Assembly: GCA_037974335.1 (NCBI GenBank)
Contig: CM075760.1
Span: forward strand, 12,600,814-12,664,813
DNA length: 64,000 nucleotides
Reading direction: 5' to 3'
DNA from: Prionace glauca
Taxonomy: Eukaryota > Chordata > Chondrichthyes > Carcharhiniformes > Carcharhinidae
Shown here: positions 20,665 through 32,594 of the stretch, piece by piece
How the letters are laid out: every line of letters starts with the position of its first letter
How positions within the stretch are numbered: the first letter of the stretch is position 1
Made by a program: the position numbers and the translations under genes
The notes under the pieces: model-generated
What the model was told of the DNA's origin: nothing
The model's database searches: none
The model's input: only the letters and a program-made list of their open reading frames with translations

Positions 20665-21676
20665 ATTCATCACTTTGATAAAAACTGATAAAACTCCGGG
20701 GCCTGATGGCATTTATCCCAGGCTGCTTAGGGAGGTGAGAGATGAAATTGCTCGGCCTCTGACGCACATCTTTGTCTCTTCTTTGGACACAGGTGAGGTC
20801 CCAGAGGATTGGAGGGTAGATAATGTGGTACAGTTGTTTAAAAAGGGCAGTCGGGATAACCCTGGTAATTATAGACAGTGGTAGTAAAGTTGTTGGAATA
20901 AATTCTTAGGGATAGGATGTATCAGCATTTGGACCGTTGCAATCTTATTAGGGATACGCAGCATGGCTTTGTTAAGGGGAGGCCTTGCCTTACGAGTATG
21001 GTAGAATTTTTTGAGAAGGTGACAAAAACGGTTGACGAAGGACAAGCCGTTGATGTCGTCTACATGGATTTCAGTAAGGCGTTTGACAAAGTCTCTCATG
21101 GTAGGTTGGTTGAAAAGGTTAAGGCTCATGGGATACAGGGAAAAGTATCTAGATGGATTGAAAACTGGCTAGTTAACAGGAGACAGAGAATAGTAGTGGA
21201 AGGGTCCTTTTCTAGCTGGAGGTCTGTCACCAGTGGTGTGCCGCAGGGCTCAGTACTGGGACCTCTTCTATTCGTAATATATATAAATGACTTGGAAGAG
21301 GGCGTACGTGGTGTGATCAGCAAATTTGCAGGTGACACAAAGATGGCAGGATTGGCGGCCAGTGAGGAGCAGTGTCTGGCAATACAGCAGGATATAGATT
21401 GGCTGGTATATTGGGCAGATAAATAGATCGAATTTAATCTTGATAAATGCGAAGTGATGCATTTTGGAAGGAATAATGTAGAGGAGAGTTACATGATAAA
21501 GGGTAGACCTATTAAGTGTATAGAAATGCAGAGGGAACTGGGAGTGCCAGTTCACAAGTCTTTGACGGTGGCAACACAGGTGGAGAAGGTTGCGAAGAAA
21601 GCTTATGGTATGTTAGCCTTTATAGGGAGGGGTATAGAGTATAAGAGCTGGCGTCTAATGCTACAGTTGTACAGAA
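20665..21676 (+). mobile_element. CR1-type LINE, RT domain, degraded
   Basis: Contains most of a CR1 RT: KTPGPDGIYPRLLREV, VVQLFKKGSRDNPGNY, VVYMDFSKAFDKVSHG, SGVPQGSVLGPLLF and the catalytic position as FAGD rather than FADD. There are a frame break near 20880 and a stop near 21424. The 3' part ends at TTGTACAGAAC and is separated from its continuation at 22307 by a duplicated 3'-end-plus-flank segment. Confidence 0.88.
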
Positions 21677-22306
21677 CTGGTGGTGGAGGCAGACACGTTG
21701 GACTCGTTTAAGGTTTACTTAGATGAGCGAAACAGGGATGGAGGGTTATAGCAGATGGTATTAAAAAGGGTCAGAGCTTCGGGACGACACTGGAAATGTA
21801 GTATTACATGTTCATGTTTTGTCTCTTTTAATCCACAGGTGTCGATCCACCTTGTTGTCAAACGAGGGACATTCACACGGTGGGTCGTGCGTGGGCTGCT
21901 CTTGGAGGTTCTGGGAGTGGCCTAGTACTTCGTGTCGGTGTGTGTGCTTGATCCTGGACCGGTAGATGGGCACCACAACAGCTCAGTGACTAGCACTGCT
22001 GGCTGTACAGATACATGAATTTGGGCCTGTGTCTGTGGGAGTTTGTGCATTCTCCCTGTGGTTGCGTGGGTTTCCTCCGGGTGCTCCAGTTTCCTCCCAC
22101 ACCCCAAAGATGAGCTCTTAGGCTGATTGGTGTATCAAATTGACCCTACACTATTCTCCCCTGAATCTGGCTACATTAGGGGTACCATTCGCATACACAC
22201 GGGACAGGGTAGGTGTAGGAAAATGCTTTGTTGAAATGGCGGCGCGGGCTCGTTGGGCCGAAGGGCCTGTTTCCCGTGCTGGATTGTTCCTTGTTCTTCT
22301 TTGTTC
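21677..22306 (+). repeat. inserted copy of CR1 3' end plus flank
   Basis: About 630 bp that match 22690-23325: GGCAGACACGTTGGACTCGT, then CCACCTTGTTGTCAAACGAG, CGGTGGGTCGTGCGTGGG and a SINE-like segment with TTTCCTCCGGGTGCTCCAG. It lies between GTACAGAAC and its continuation CCAGAACGTTGGTTAGACC, so it splits one CR1 copy. Confidence 0.75.
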
Positions 22307-22775
22307 CAGAACGTTGGTTAGACCGCATTTGGAGTACTGCGTCCAGTTCTGGTCACATTACTACAGGAAGGACGTGGAAACCCTGGAGAGAGCGCAGAGG
22401 AGGTTTACCAGGATGCTGCCTGGTATGGAAGGACTGGGTTATGAGGAAAGATTTGGTAAACTGGGGCTGTTTTCCTTAGAAAGACGGAGATTGAGGGTGG
22501 ATCTAATAGAGGTGTATAAAACCAAGAAGGGTATAGATAGAGTAAACAGTGGCAAGCTTTTTCCTAGATTGGAGACAAATATCACGAGGGGACAATGACT
22601 TAAGGTGAGGGATTTGGATGCTAGAGGGAGGTTTTTCACACAGAGGGTCGAGGGGCTATGGAATGCACTGCCAAGTAGGGTGGTGGAGGCAGGCACGCTG
22701 GACTTGTTTAAGGTTTACTTAGATAGACACATGAGCAAATTAGGGATGGAGGGTTATAGGAGATTGTTTTAATAA
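22307..22775 (+). mobile_element. CR1-type LINE, 3' continuation
   Basis: Continues the copy at 20665-21676: [44 protein letters not shown] and the C-terminal part, with a frame break near 22597. Confidence 0.85.
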
Positions 22776-23330
22776 GGATCTGAGCCTCGGGACGTTCCTG
22801 GAAATCTAATGCTACATGTGTTGATATTTTTCTCTTTTACTCCACAGGTGTGTCGGTCCACCTTGTTGTCTAACGAGGGGCATGCACACGGTGGGTCGTG
22901 TGTGGGCTGCTCTTGGATGTTTCGAGAGTGGCCTAGTACTTTGCGTCGTTTGTGTATGCTTAAAACTGGACCAACAGATGGGCACCACAACAGCTCAGTG
23001 ACTATCACTGTTGGCTGTGCAGATACATGGATTTAGGCCAGTGTCTGTGGGAATTTGCGCTTTCTCCCTGTGGTTGCGTGAGTTTCCTCTGGGTGCTCCG
23101 GTTTCCTCCCACACCCCAAAGATGTGCTCTTCGGCTGATTGGTGTAACAAATTGTCCCTAAATTATTCTCCCCTTAATCTGGTTTCCTATGGGGGTACCA
23201 TAAGCATAGACACGGGTCAAGGGTGGAGGAGGAAAAACGCATTGTTAAAATGGCAGTGTGAGCTCGTTGGGCCGAAGGGCCTGTTTCCTGTGCTGTGTTG
23301 TTCTTTGTTCTTTGTTTTTTGTTCTTTGCT
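22776..23330 (+). repeat. flank of CR1 with SINE-like 3' segment
   Basis: Second copy of the segment at 21750-22306: GGTGTGTCGGTCCACCTTG, GGGTCGTGTGTGGGCTGC, TTTCCTCCCACACCCCAAAG, ending GGGCCGAAGGGCCTGTTTCC and TTGTTCTTTGTTC. Confidence 0.75.
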
Positions 23331-23935
23331 ATATTCATTTTAGCTTGGTGTCTTTCTTCACATTTCACATTTGTTGATGACTGAGGAGGACAATTTTTGA
23401 GAGGTTGATTCAACCCTAAGTGTTGTCCATAAGCTATCAGTTGTGTTGTAAATTGTCCTTTTCTGTGTCATAAATGAGACTGAGAATTTTCTGATGGAGA
23501 GCTTAGTTCCCCGAAATGTGTCGTCTCTGACTTGATGTTAGTATCGAATGTCTTACTGAGATTCATCCATGTACGGGTATAATATGTATATCTCCCAACA
23601 TAAACTGCGCTTCAGGTTAATCCCGGTCTTCAAGCAGATGAGTAACACAATTGTCATCCTATCAAAGGCCTGTCCCGTAATGTTAAGATTGAGATACACC
23701 TACAGATGTTGCCATCTCTTCTGTCGGCCTTGTCTTCGGATAGTGTGATGTTTCTGAATCATGAATCTCCTGTGGAATGGAACCTATCTTCTGGCAGAGA
23801 AAGAGAAGGTCATAAATGTTCAGAAAGTTGATATTTATTTCCATCAGTTGCCATCCATTTACAAAGATGCCTAACTGTGTTCATTAGTTATCATCCATTC
23901 ATAAACATTGATATGTTGATGTTTTAATTTAAGGG
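23331..23935. other. no gene seen
   Basis: Unique-looking AT-moderate sequence with no recognisable element. Confidence 0.5.
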
Positions 23936-24640
23936 ATATGGATGTTGCTGGCCTAGTCAGTATTTGTTGCCTATTCCTCATTGCCTTTAGTAAACTGGTG
24001 GTAAGCTACCTTCTTGAATTGCTGCAGACCCTGTGGTGTAGATACCCATACGGTCCTGTTACAGAGGCAGTTCTGGGATCTCGGTCCCGCGACAGTGATG
24101 GAAGGATGATATATTTCCACATCAGGTATATGACTAACTTGGAGGGGAACTTATAGGTGATATTTCCTGGTAACTGTTACCCTGTTCTTGCAAATAGCAA
24201 CCCACTGTGTGGCTTTTTAAGGAGCCTTGGTGAGGTTCGGAAGTGAAACTTGTAGATGGTACATAACGATGCTCTGTGTGGAGGAGGGAGTGTTATTCCT
24301 GTCAAGCCGGCTGCTTTGGCCTGAATGGGATGAAGATTTTTGAATGTTGTTTGAGCTGTACCTATTCAAGTAAGTGGAGAGAACCATTTTTCCCCCTAAT
24401 ATGTGTCGTGCAGATGGTGCACAGGTTTGGGGAGTTAGGGGGTGGGTTACTCACAGCAGGCTGAGCTGATATTCCAGCTGGAGCATGAATATACCCAGCT
24501 AACACAGCGATTACCCAATGGTAACCTCGAAGATGTTGATAGTTGTTGATTCAGTGTTGCAATATCATTGAGTGACAAGGGGCAACGGTCAGATTCCACA
24601 TTTTTGGAGGTGGTCATCGCCTGACGCCAATATTACCAAT
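23936..24640 (+). repeat. dispersed elasmobranch repeat, long copy
   Basis: Motifs in order: CTATTCCTCATTGCCTTTAG, CTTGAATTGCTGCAGACC, CGACAGTGATGGAAGGAT, GGAGCCTTGGTGAGGT, CAAGTGGAGAG, CCAATGGTAACCTCG, AGATGTTGATAGTTGTTGAT. The same family occurs at 32595-32830 and 42480-42870. I recognise it as abundant in shark DNA but cannot class it. Confidence 0.7.
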
Positions 24641-24649
24641 AATTCTCCA

Positions 24650-24722
24650 TTCACAAAAATAAATAGTAAAAATTCACAAAAATAAATAAATAAAAATAAA
24701 TAAATTCTCAAAAATAAATAAT
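24650..24722. repeat. AAATAAATA simple repeat
   Basis: Short AT-rich microsatellite between two repeats. Confidence 0.85.
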
Positions 24723-24732
24723 TACTTTTTCT

Positions 24733-25283
24733 AGGGCGAAAAACTGCAGCATGCTACGGTGCAGAGGGACCTGGGGGTCCTTGTGCATGAGTCGCAAAAA
24801 CCCAGCCGGCAGGTGCAGCACGTGATCAGGAAGGCGAATGGGATGTTGGCCTTCATAGCGAAGGGGATTGAATATAAAAGTAGGGAGGTCTTGCTGCAGC
24901 TGTATAGGGCATTGGTGAGGCCGCAGCTGGAGTACTGTGTGCAGTTTTGGGCGCCGCACCTGCGCAAAGATATTTTGGCCCTGGATGGAATGCAGAGGGG
25001 GGTCACTCGGCTGATACCGGAGTTGAGAGGGTTGAACTTTGAAGAGACGCTGAATAGACTGGGTCTGTACTGGTTGGAATTTAGAAGGATGAGGGGGGAT
25101 CTTATAGAGACGATAAGATAATGAAGGGGATGGATAGGATAGAGGTAGAGAGATTCTTCCTGCTCAAAAAAGACAGTAGGACTAGAGGGCACAGCCTCAA
25201 GATAAGGGGGGGGGGGGGCGGCAGTTTAGAATGGAGTTGAGGAGGAACTTCTTCACTCAAAGGGTGGTGAATCTCTGGAATTA
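24733..25283 (+). mobile_element. CR1-type LINE 3' fragment
   Basis: Very close to 7690-8230: QRDLGVLVHESQKPS, GMLAFIAKGIEYKS, RPQLEYCVQFWAPH, then a frame break near 25118 and a G run at 25206-25217. The 3' tail is replaced by ATTAAATTAAATTAAATTG. Confidence 0.9.
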
Positions 25284-25289
25284 AATTAA

Positions 25290-26800
25290 ATTAAATTGAG
25301 ATTAAATCCGACCATGGCAGCAGGTGGAATTTGAATTCAATCAATAAATTTTGATTCATACTGATAGCGACGAGATAATCCTCTGATTCCCCAGTGAAGG
25401 GCATCTGCCATCCCTACTTGGTCTCAGCAGGGTGTAACTCAAGATGGACCGCCATATATATAACTGGGCAATGCCTTCTGAGATGCCCTAACACACCACT
25501 CAGCTGAAAAGGAATTAAGCACAGGAAATAAATGTTGTTCTTTCCAGAGACCCCCACGTCCCATGGAAGAATAAAGTGAAATAAAACACCAGCCTACATG
25601 TTTATGCAGTATAAGATATATCACCTCTCTGAATCAACTCTCACAATCTGCCTGTATTTATTTCTATCCATCCATCACAGTGTTTCGTTGGGTTGGAGAG
25701 ATCATCATTGTTACTAACAAGGTGCCAGAGAATCTGAGTGGCTTTTTTTCCAATGAAATGGGAAGCATTCATATACGTTTACAGCTTTAAAAAATAATAA
25801 AATTGCCTCGAGTTGTTGCTGGGCAGATTTGTTTATAAATAGGCTCTATTGACAATGCTAAGAGTTTGAAATTGGCTTGCAGCCAACTGTTCAGTACTGA
25901 GGAAACAGATCTTTGACTTACTGAACAAACACCGTCAGATGCTTCCTGTAAATATCTTGGGGTAGTTGGCAGCAGGTTGGACCGCTGCCAAATACTGCGT
26001 GGGACAGATTAGCGCGAATATGTTAGGATTAAATGGGACTTATCCAGTTATACAATAAATGCTTGATTCCCATAATAAAGACAGGTTTTTAAATGGTATT
26101 CCTTCCAAGAAGATATTTTAAAGGGCTGCACTGTGATTAAACAGTATGGGGAACGAGGAAATTGGCCAGATGCTATTTCATTTGTCTATCTTCCAAATAA
26201 ATGTCCTTCCAACAATTAAAGTTACTTTGTGAGTAAATTCATGACCTGTAAGGAAGAGATTTTGACCTCCCCACCCCCTCAGTCCAATGAGATCAGTGCA
26301 ATGACCCCAAAATGAAAATAATTAAAAGTAAAATAAAATCATACAATTGTCTTGAAAAGCGCAGATACCTGGAATACTCTAAGTGTTCTGCACCTCTTTA
26401 AAAAGACAACCTCTCTTATCCCTGATCAGCACCATGTTCTGTTGTCCAGCACAATCTGATTTCGATTATTTAACAGTCGCTCTCATAGCTGCCAATGAGT
26501 GAAGAAACGGCCTGGTTTAGTGGAAGACAAAACATTTATTTTTGTGATATTGTGCAATATCCACAAAGTCCTAATATCCTGAGTTCCCACTACCAGTGAA
26601 TGTTCTACAGCCGGTGGCCAATAAAATGAGCAGCAGTGATTTGGATGTTGACAAAGAACTTTCCTGATCGCCGTGTCCATTCGGATTCTATAAATCCTCT
26701 GTCAAAGGTTGATGTCGATGTCATGTTTCCCTGTCAGCTCAATTAATTATAAGTCCACCAGTTTTCTTTCAGTGTTAATTTTCACGGGGTAAAGGAGCCG
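25290..26800 (+). repeat. old duplicate of the VH upstream flank (copy of 34350-35830)
   Basis: Colinear with 34350-35830 at an offset of about 9.05 kb. Shared strings include CAGATTTGTTTATAAATAG, CATAGCTGCCAATGA, ACATTTATT with TTGTGATATTGTGCAAT, and GCCGGTG with CCAATA. Because it leads into the VH pseudogene at 27.8 kb, it is the 5' flank of a former V gene. Confidence 0.85.
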
Positions 26801-26859
26801 TTGGGGAAATCTAACGTGTAATATTGCATCACATGAGGATTGTCCTTTTTGAATTAATT

Positions 26860-27168
26860 TGTGGATGTCACAGTGGCATATATGTTAGGGTTTCTGCCTC
26901 AAAGCGCCAGGGACCCGGGTTCAACTCCCAGTTTGGGTCTGTCTGTGTGGAGTCTGCATATTCTCCAATTGCTTTCTCATTTACTCACATTGTTCAAGGA
27001 TATGCCGCTTAGGTTGATCCACGATGATGAATTGTCCAATCGTGTCAAGAGAATTAGCAGGGAATATAAGTGGGGTGATGGGGATAGACTGAGGTGGGAA
27101 TGTTGTGGGTTTGGGTCTGATAGGCAAAAAGGCCTTCTTCTGCTCTGTAATGATTCTATGACATGGGC
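26860..27168 (+). mobile_element. tRNA-derived SINE
   Basis: Head ATGTTAGGGTTTCTGCC, CAAAGCGCCAGGGACCCGG, GTTCAACTCCCAG (B-box like); body GTGTGGAGTCTGCATATTCT; tail ending CTCTGTAATGATTCTATGAC. It interrupts the duplicated VH flank. Confidence 0.85.
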
Positions 27169-27171
27169 ACC

Positions 27172-27478
27172 TTTGACTATTCAGAATTTATTGCCTACTT
27201 CTTGTCCGAAGGCAGTGAGAGCCAATCACATTGCTGTGGTTCTTGGGTCACACATAGGCCAGACCAGGTAAGGACGGCAGATTCCCTTCTCTAAAATACA
27301 TTAGTGAAGCAGGTAGGTTTTTACACAATCGACAATGATATCATGACCATAAGTGGATTCTTATTTCCAGATGCTTTTTTTTTTACTGAATTTAAATCCC
27401 ACCATCTGTGGTGGTGGGATTCGAAGTCGGGTCCTGAGAACATTAGTTAAGTTTGTGCATTAATTGCCGAGCGATAAC
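27172..27478 (+). repeat. dispersed elasmobranch repeat (GGCCAGACCAGGTAAGGACG family)
   Basis: Contains TTGGGTCACACATAGGCCAG, ACCAGGTAAGGACGGCAGAT, GGTTTTTACACAATCGACAA and GGTGGTGGGATTCGAAGTCG. A diverged copy lies at 49560-49885. Confidence 0.75.
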
Positions 27479-27479
27479 A

Positions 27480-27815
27480 TGAGGCCATTTCTTCCCTCCT
27501 TCTTGTATCCAGTCCCAAATTACAGTGACGGCTACCCACACCTGAAATAAAATCATCCCAGCAATTAGTTACATAAATCGATAATAATTCTTCAAATGGA
27601 TTATATTTATGCTGCAATGTGCAAATCAGACTGGCGTTTTTACCCTGATAAGGTCATGTCATCTTCTTTACCTCTATTCTCTTGTGAAAGGAGGTGCAGA
27701 ATTAAGGGACTTGATTTACAATCAAATTGTTTTTCTCTCTATAACAGAGGCTCAATTATAATTTCACCTTTTGGTCTAGCAGAGACGTTCCAATGGATCT
27801 CACTCTTTCTGCCTC
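27480..27815 (+). repeat. duplicated VH flank, continued
   Basis: Weak but colinear similarity to 35890-36060, for example TCCAGTCCCAAATTACAG against TCCAAACCCAATTTGTACAG, then a shared AAATCGAT. Confidence 0.5.
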
Positions 27816-28640
27816 AGTGTTAGTCTGTCTGTTGAATATTCCAGTGTCAGCAATCAATTCACTGGGAATAATCCTCGGTGTTTTTTGATATATTTTATTT
27901 GATTTATTATTATCACACACATTAGTACACAGTCTTGCGCACTGTACAGACGGAGCATACCGTGCATAGAGAAGGAAGGGAGGGAGTGAAGAATATTATG
28001 CTGCAGTCATAGCTCGGGTCTAGAAAAGTATCAATTTAATGCGAGGTAGATCCATTCAAAACTCTGATTGCAGCTGTAAAGAAATAGTTTCTGAGTCGGT
28101 TTGTATTGTTTTCAGACTTTGTTTTTTACCTAGTTCCCGATGGAAAAAGGTGAGAGAGTGTGTCCGGGGTGAGTTGCGTTTTCTTTTCATAGCTTTTGTT
28201 TAAAGTGTCGAATCGGAGGTTGTGTTGACTCAGCCAGAGGCAGAAACCGGACATCCCTGAGGCTCCCTGAGACTGAGCTGTAAAGACAAAGTGTTCAATA
28301 TGGGCAGCAACTGGATGGTCTGGGTCCGACCCGTCCCTGATAGGGTTTATAGTCTCTCCTTCAGTTTGATAGTCTTGGATCAACCCACAATTCCTCCGCC
28401 CCAGAGATTCAGAATCAATTTATTCCACCCAAAGACACTTAAAACAACGTGAAGAGAAAATGCTGGACAGTCTCATGACATCTGGACTCGAAACGTCAGC
28501 TGTTCCCTCTCCTTACAAATATTGCCAGGCCTGCTGAGATTTTCCAGCATTTTCTCTTTGGGTTTGAATTCCAGAATCCACAGAATTGTTTTTATACTTC
28601 AAACAACATCTTCTCTTTGCAAATAACTATAAACCGAGTA
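27816..28640 (+). pseudogene. VH pseudogene with two repeat insertions
   Basis: The leader-intron part (27816-27890, CAGTGTTAGTCTGT and GTGTCAGCAATCA) matches 36588-36670 of the intact gene. After an insertion, the V exon resumes at 28206 (GGTTGTGTTGACTCAGCCAG), with a stop in FR1 where the intact gene has APGGS, and FR2 NWMVWVRP. At FR3, after AAAGACACTTAAAACAAC, a second insertion (28445-28595) carries a CCAGCATTTTCTCTTTG repeat; then FR3 resumes with CTTCAAACAACATCTTCTCT. The doubled ACTTNAAACAAC is the likely target duplication. No leader exon, conserved Cys104 or recombination signal remains. Confidence 0.88.
27890..28205 (+). repeat. dispersed elasmobranch repeat inserted in the pseudogene intron
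   Basis: Contains CACACACATTAGTACACAGT, ACAGACGGAGCATACCGTGC, TAGGTC-like AGGTAGATCCATTCAAAACT and GTGTGTCCGGGGTGAG, a pattern I know from shark DNA. Class unknown to me. Confidence 0.6.
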
Positions 28641-29290
28641 TTCCTATCTTTCCCCTGTCTGTCCTACACAGACTCCAGTTCCATGTGATGAAAATAACCC
28701 TTCACCACCACTGAAATATCCGAGAAAGCCACCCAGTTGTATTAAACCTGCAGTGGAAAGTCACCCATCCAGAGGGCAGGTTTCAGCAAGATGGTTCACA
28801 ATCACCAATTAATGTTAACTTTGTCAGTGACGCTCGCATCCAGAAATTCAATAAAATCAGTGCAAATTGCTGCAGATTCCGGAAATCTAAAACTAAAACA
28901 GCAACAGTGCTACTCAGCATCTCAATGGGTATCATCAGAGAGAGAGAACCAGATCCGTATTAAACATCAATGCCAGGATGTAAAATCTCTTGATTTAATT
29001 ATGAACAGCAAGTCTGTTCTGTCCAATTTCCTACCCAAATCCTCATTTGTCAAATAAAATCGCAAATTTGTTGGCCAATTATTACATCCGGGTTGTGGGA
29101 GTTTGTGGTACGCAACTTAGCTGGTCAGTTACAACATGGGAACAGTGACTAAATTCAGCAAAGGTACATCAGTGAGTTTTAAGAACTTTGGGGCGACATG
29201 AGGTCGGGTAAAATGTTCTATACATTCAAATTCCCCCATAATTTGTAATACTTTGGAATCGCTGAGATTAATGTGAATATAATCACTGCT
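28641..29290. other. no gene; one small repeat at 28850-28960
   Basis: GCAAATTGCTGCAGATTCCGG and following sequence resemble the repeat at 32870-33000. I looked for D or J segments of the pseudo-cluster and saw none. Confidence 0.45.
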
Positions 29291-29294
29291 CTGC

Positions 29295-29775
29295 CTGATC
29301 ATAGAAGCATAAAATCATATAATCCCTACAGTTCAACATGGTCATTCGGTCCAATAACTCTGCAGCGGGCTCTCCAGCACAGCATCCTACCTAGGCAAGC
29401 TTTCATCCGATCCCGGCAACCACACATGTTCACAGGCTAATCCCCCGAACCTACACATTATTGGACACTAACAGGAAATTTAGCATAGACAATTTACATT
29501 GGGCCTGGGAAGGATGCTCTGCCGGATAGCAGACTTGATGAACCAAATGCTCTACTTCTGCACTGTAGGGATTCTATGATTCTACTTTGCACATCATTGG
29601 GCGCTAAGGGGCAATTTATCACAGCCAATCCACCTAACCTGCACATCCTGGGACTGTGGAAGGAAACTGGAGCACTCGGAGGAAACTCACATGGATATGG
29701 ATAGAATGTGAAAACCACACACAGTCACCCAATGTTAGAATCGAACCCGCTTCCCTGTCGCCTGTGAGGGAGCAA
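29295..29775. mobile_element. two or more SINE pieces in mixed orientation
   Basis: 29295-29500 reads as the reverse complement of a SINE body, 29500-29577 as a forward 3' end (CTGCACTGTAGGGATTCTATG), and 29585-29770 as a reverse-complement body and head (GGGACTGTGGAAGGAAACTG, GAATCGAACCCG). Confidence 0.7.
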
Positions 29776-30538
29776 AAATAATTGTATCTCTTCGTGATAA
29801 CCACATTTTTTATTCTTCCCTCGTGTGAGTGTGATCACTATTTGTGGAGGAATATTTCAGACATCAGATCTGTTTTTTTTATTTAACTTGTCGAGTTTAA
29901 ACAGATTAAATCCTCAATCAGATTAACATTCAGTGGAATATCTGCCTGTTCACAGATACTTTATTAATTGTGACATCAGAACTTTCAGAACTAATTCTGA
30001 AATGAAATGTCTTATTTTATTGTAGTTAAGTACAGCCGGAGTTATGAATGTTCAAAAAGTTTTATTCATATTGAACCAACTGTTAACATTCTTAAAATAA
30101 ATCGCTATTTTGAGTTGAAACTGATCAATAAGTGACGGTTTATCTGCTTTTTCTGTCATGAACATTTCATTGTAAACAGTGAGGTATTTATGTAAATAAA
30201 TACAAGAATAGTAATTCCAAATGAGATTGTTGACTGACAAAAACACAACAAATATTTCCCCACCAACACAGCACAGAAATAGAGAGAACCATGCAAATCA
30301 ATCAACGGATTTCAGTAATGGTTGTTTTTCAACAATATTTATTCATCAGTTATGTGAGGAAAAATATCATGATGATATCTATGTTCTGAATTAGGAAATA
30401 ATCCCTCTGATCCCGAAATGTAATGACACAGAAAACACAGAACATCTCCTGTGTTTCATCTCTTTCTCTGTCTTTCTCCTGTCTGGTTCTGCGTCTTGTC
30501 TCTCCACGATGGTTCATCGTCTTCACTCCACAGCAAAA
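29776..30538. other. no gene seen
   Basis: AT-rich sequence with no recognisable element. Confidence 0.5.
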
Positions 30539-30612
30539 GAACATAAGAACGTAAGAAATGGGAGCAGGAGTCGGCCATCTAGCCCCTCGAGCCTGCCCCG
30601 GGCTCGATAAAA
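30539..30612 (-). mobile_element. CR1 3' end, short
   Basis: Reverse complement of the CR1 tail: GAACATAAGAACGTAAGAAA, GGGAGCAGGAGTCGGCCATC, CCCCTCGAGCCTGCCCC. Confidence 0.85.
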
Positions 30613-30769
30613 TCAATGTTTGCCCAATGTATTCTCTCAGCCACAGGTACAGGTTTCTAAAAGAATATAATTCAATAAATTGGAATGAGATTTACTCTAA
30701 AAGATCTCTTGAGAAATCAATGATCTTGAAATGCTTGAAACATTTTCTTCTGCACCTAACCTCGGTTCC

Positions 30770-31350
30770 ACCTGGTGATAAGGATTCAATGTGGAATCTT
30801 TCCCTATATTTAGCCGGCGTTGCACCTGTCCTTGGAGTATTTGACTGGACAGAATAGAGGAATATTTACTCTGCGTCTGAACTCATTGTTCCTGGTTTAT
30901 GAATGGTTGATATATCTTTGTCAGGGAAGATTTAATCCATATCGAATCTCTGCTGTACCTAGCCTGGGTGTGTTTTGTGGAACTGTGTGGACGGCTAACA
31001 CTACCTAACACTAATTTAAACCTGCCTCCTGGATCTCTGAAGGAAGAGTGCAGGAGAGTTTTTACATAGAAGAGTGTCCATGCTCTTTCTGCCTTAATTT
31101 TGTTTGAACAGATTTATAGACGGAGTTTCACTCTGTTTATAGACAGTACAATGTTGTAAGAACGTTTGAATTGGATAGTTTCGAGGGAGATTCTCTTTGC
31201 ATCTCACTCATGCTATTCCTGATTTAGGAGTTATTAATTTGCCAGTACAGAGGGGACTTTGCATCCTGCAGCGAACCCCATGTTACTCCTGTCCTGTAAG
31301 ATTTTGATGGGAGAGTCGGCCGTCTTTACAAATTTCATGGGGATTGAACC
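30770..31350 (+). repeat. degenerate ~66-bp tandem repeat
   Basis: Diverged units of the type TTTACTCTGCGTCTGAACTC, GCTGTACCTAGCCTGGGTGT, GTTTGTGGAACTGTGT. Similar tandem units are common in shark genomes. Confidence 0.55.
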
Positions 31351-31351
31351 A

Positions 31352-31425
31352 ATATAAGAACATAAGAAACATAAGAAATAGGAGCAGGACTAGGCCATCT
31401 GGCCCTTCGAGCCTGCCCCGCTATT
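31352..31425 (-). mobile_element. CR1 3' end, short
   Basis: Reverse-complement CR1 tail: ATAAGAAACATAAGAAATAG, GAGCAGGACTAGGCCATCTG, GCCCTTCGAGCCTGCCCCGC. Confidence 0.85.
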
Positions 31426-31499
31426 ACAGTAAATTTACCCTGTGTCAGTTCGTATTATGAGCCATGCCTTCGTTTATTTTCCACTGGACCCTAACTCTT

Positions 31500-31745
31500 T
31501 CTACCTTGCATGTAGAATGTTATGTTGTCTGTCTTTGCACATAGTAAATTGGATACATTATCTGTCTGTACTAAATTAGACGCTGTCCCTGCTTATATTA
31601 TATGTCACCATGTTTCTGTTTATATTAAACTAGACATTATCTCTGTTTATATTAATTTAGATCTCTCTCTGTTTGTATCAAAGTCGATGCAATCTTATTT
31701 CTGCAATTGTCCATATCCGCGTTTATATTGTATTAGTTTTTACTC
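31500..31745 (-). repeat. degenerate ~38-bp tandem repeat, AATATAAACAGAGA type
   Basis: On the minus strand, units such as TAATATAAACAGAGATAATG and TTAGTACAGACAGATAATG repeat at 35-40 bp. Same family as 20000-20600. Confidence 0.6.
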
Positions 31746-32594
31746 AGTTTTTACTGCACTGGTCAATGCCAGTAATGATTAAAGTGGCTGGGAGAACACA
31801 ATTCTCTGCATCCTTCTGCAAGGGCAAACCGTGTGATGTTTTGGACACTGGAAAAGAAATCTGAAATCTACTTCTGCTGGCTGCAGTGAAAGTGGATATC
31901 AAGTCCTGTGTAGCATTCACTGTCAATGAAGAACAAAAAAACAAAGAAAATTACAGCACAATAAAATACTGGAGATCCAATACTGCCCGTTTCTGGATCT
32001 TGCCTAATAACAATCTATTTATTCCAACATATTATCTCTTCATCTCACAAAACCGTGGAGTAAAACAAACATAATTCAAAGAGAGGCATAGTTAAGTGCA
32101 GGAACAAAATTGCCACAGTGAAATATATACACAGGGTGTGTATCAAATATTACATAACCAGAGAGAATGCCGTGTGCAATGTAAACTGAGCTCTCGTCTA
32201 GCAGAGTATTAACAGAGCCAGGCTGTATTTTAATATAAACAGGGGCCTGCTTCAAGAAAATAGTAATGAGTTAGTGCCGAGTGCCATGTGGGGATGGTCA
32301 AATGCCAAATTCCGTGAAAGAAACATTTTTAAAAATAACAGTGTCAAGGAAAATAAAACTGAGACAGTATCTCGCACGGTTTTACTGTTATAGGAGCTTC
32401 TTAGACATGAACTGAGACAGTGCTGAGTAATTACTGACACTGGACCGAATAAGGAGAATATAAAAAAAAGTCCAAAAAGATAATAATTATTTTCACGAAT
32501 TACCATCCATTTGCAATTTAATAATTTCATTCACCAGATCTCATTCATATATAATGAGGAATATATTTAAAATTACTCTATGATAGGAAAGCGA
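31746..32594. other. no gene; degenerate repeats at 32080-32250
   Basis: AT-rich; more units of the AATATAAACA family near the middle, with the unit spacing decayed. Confidence 0.45.
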
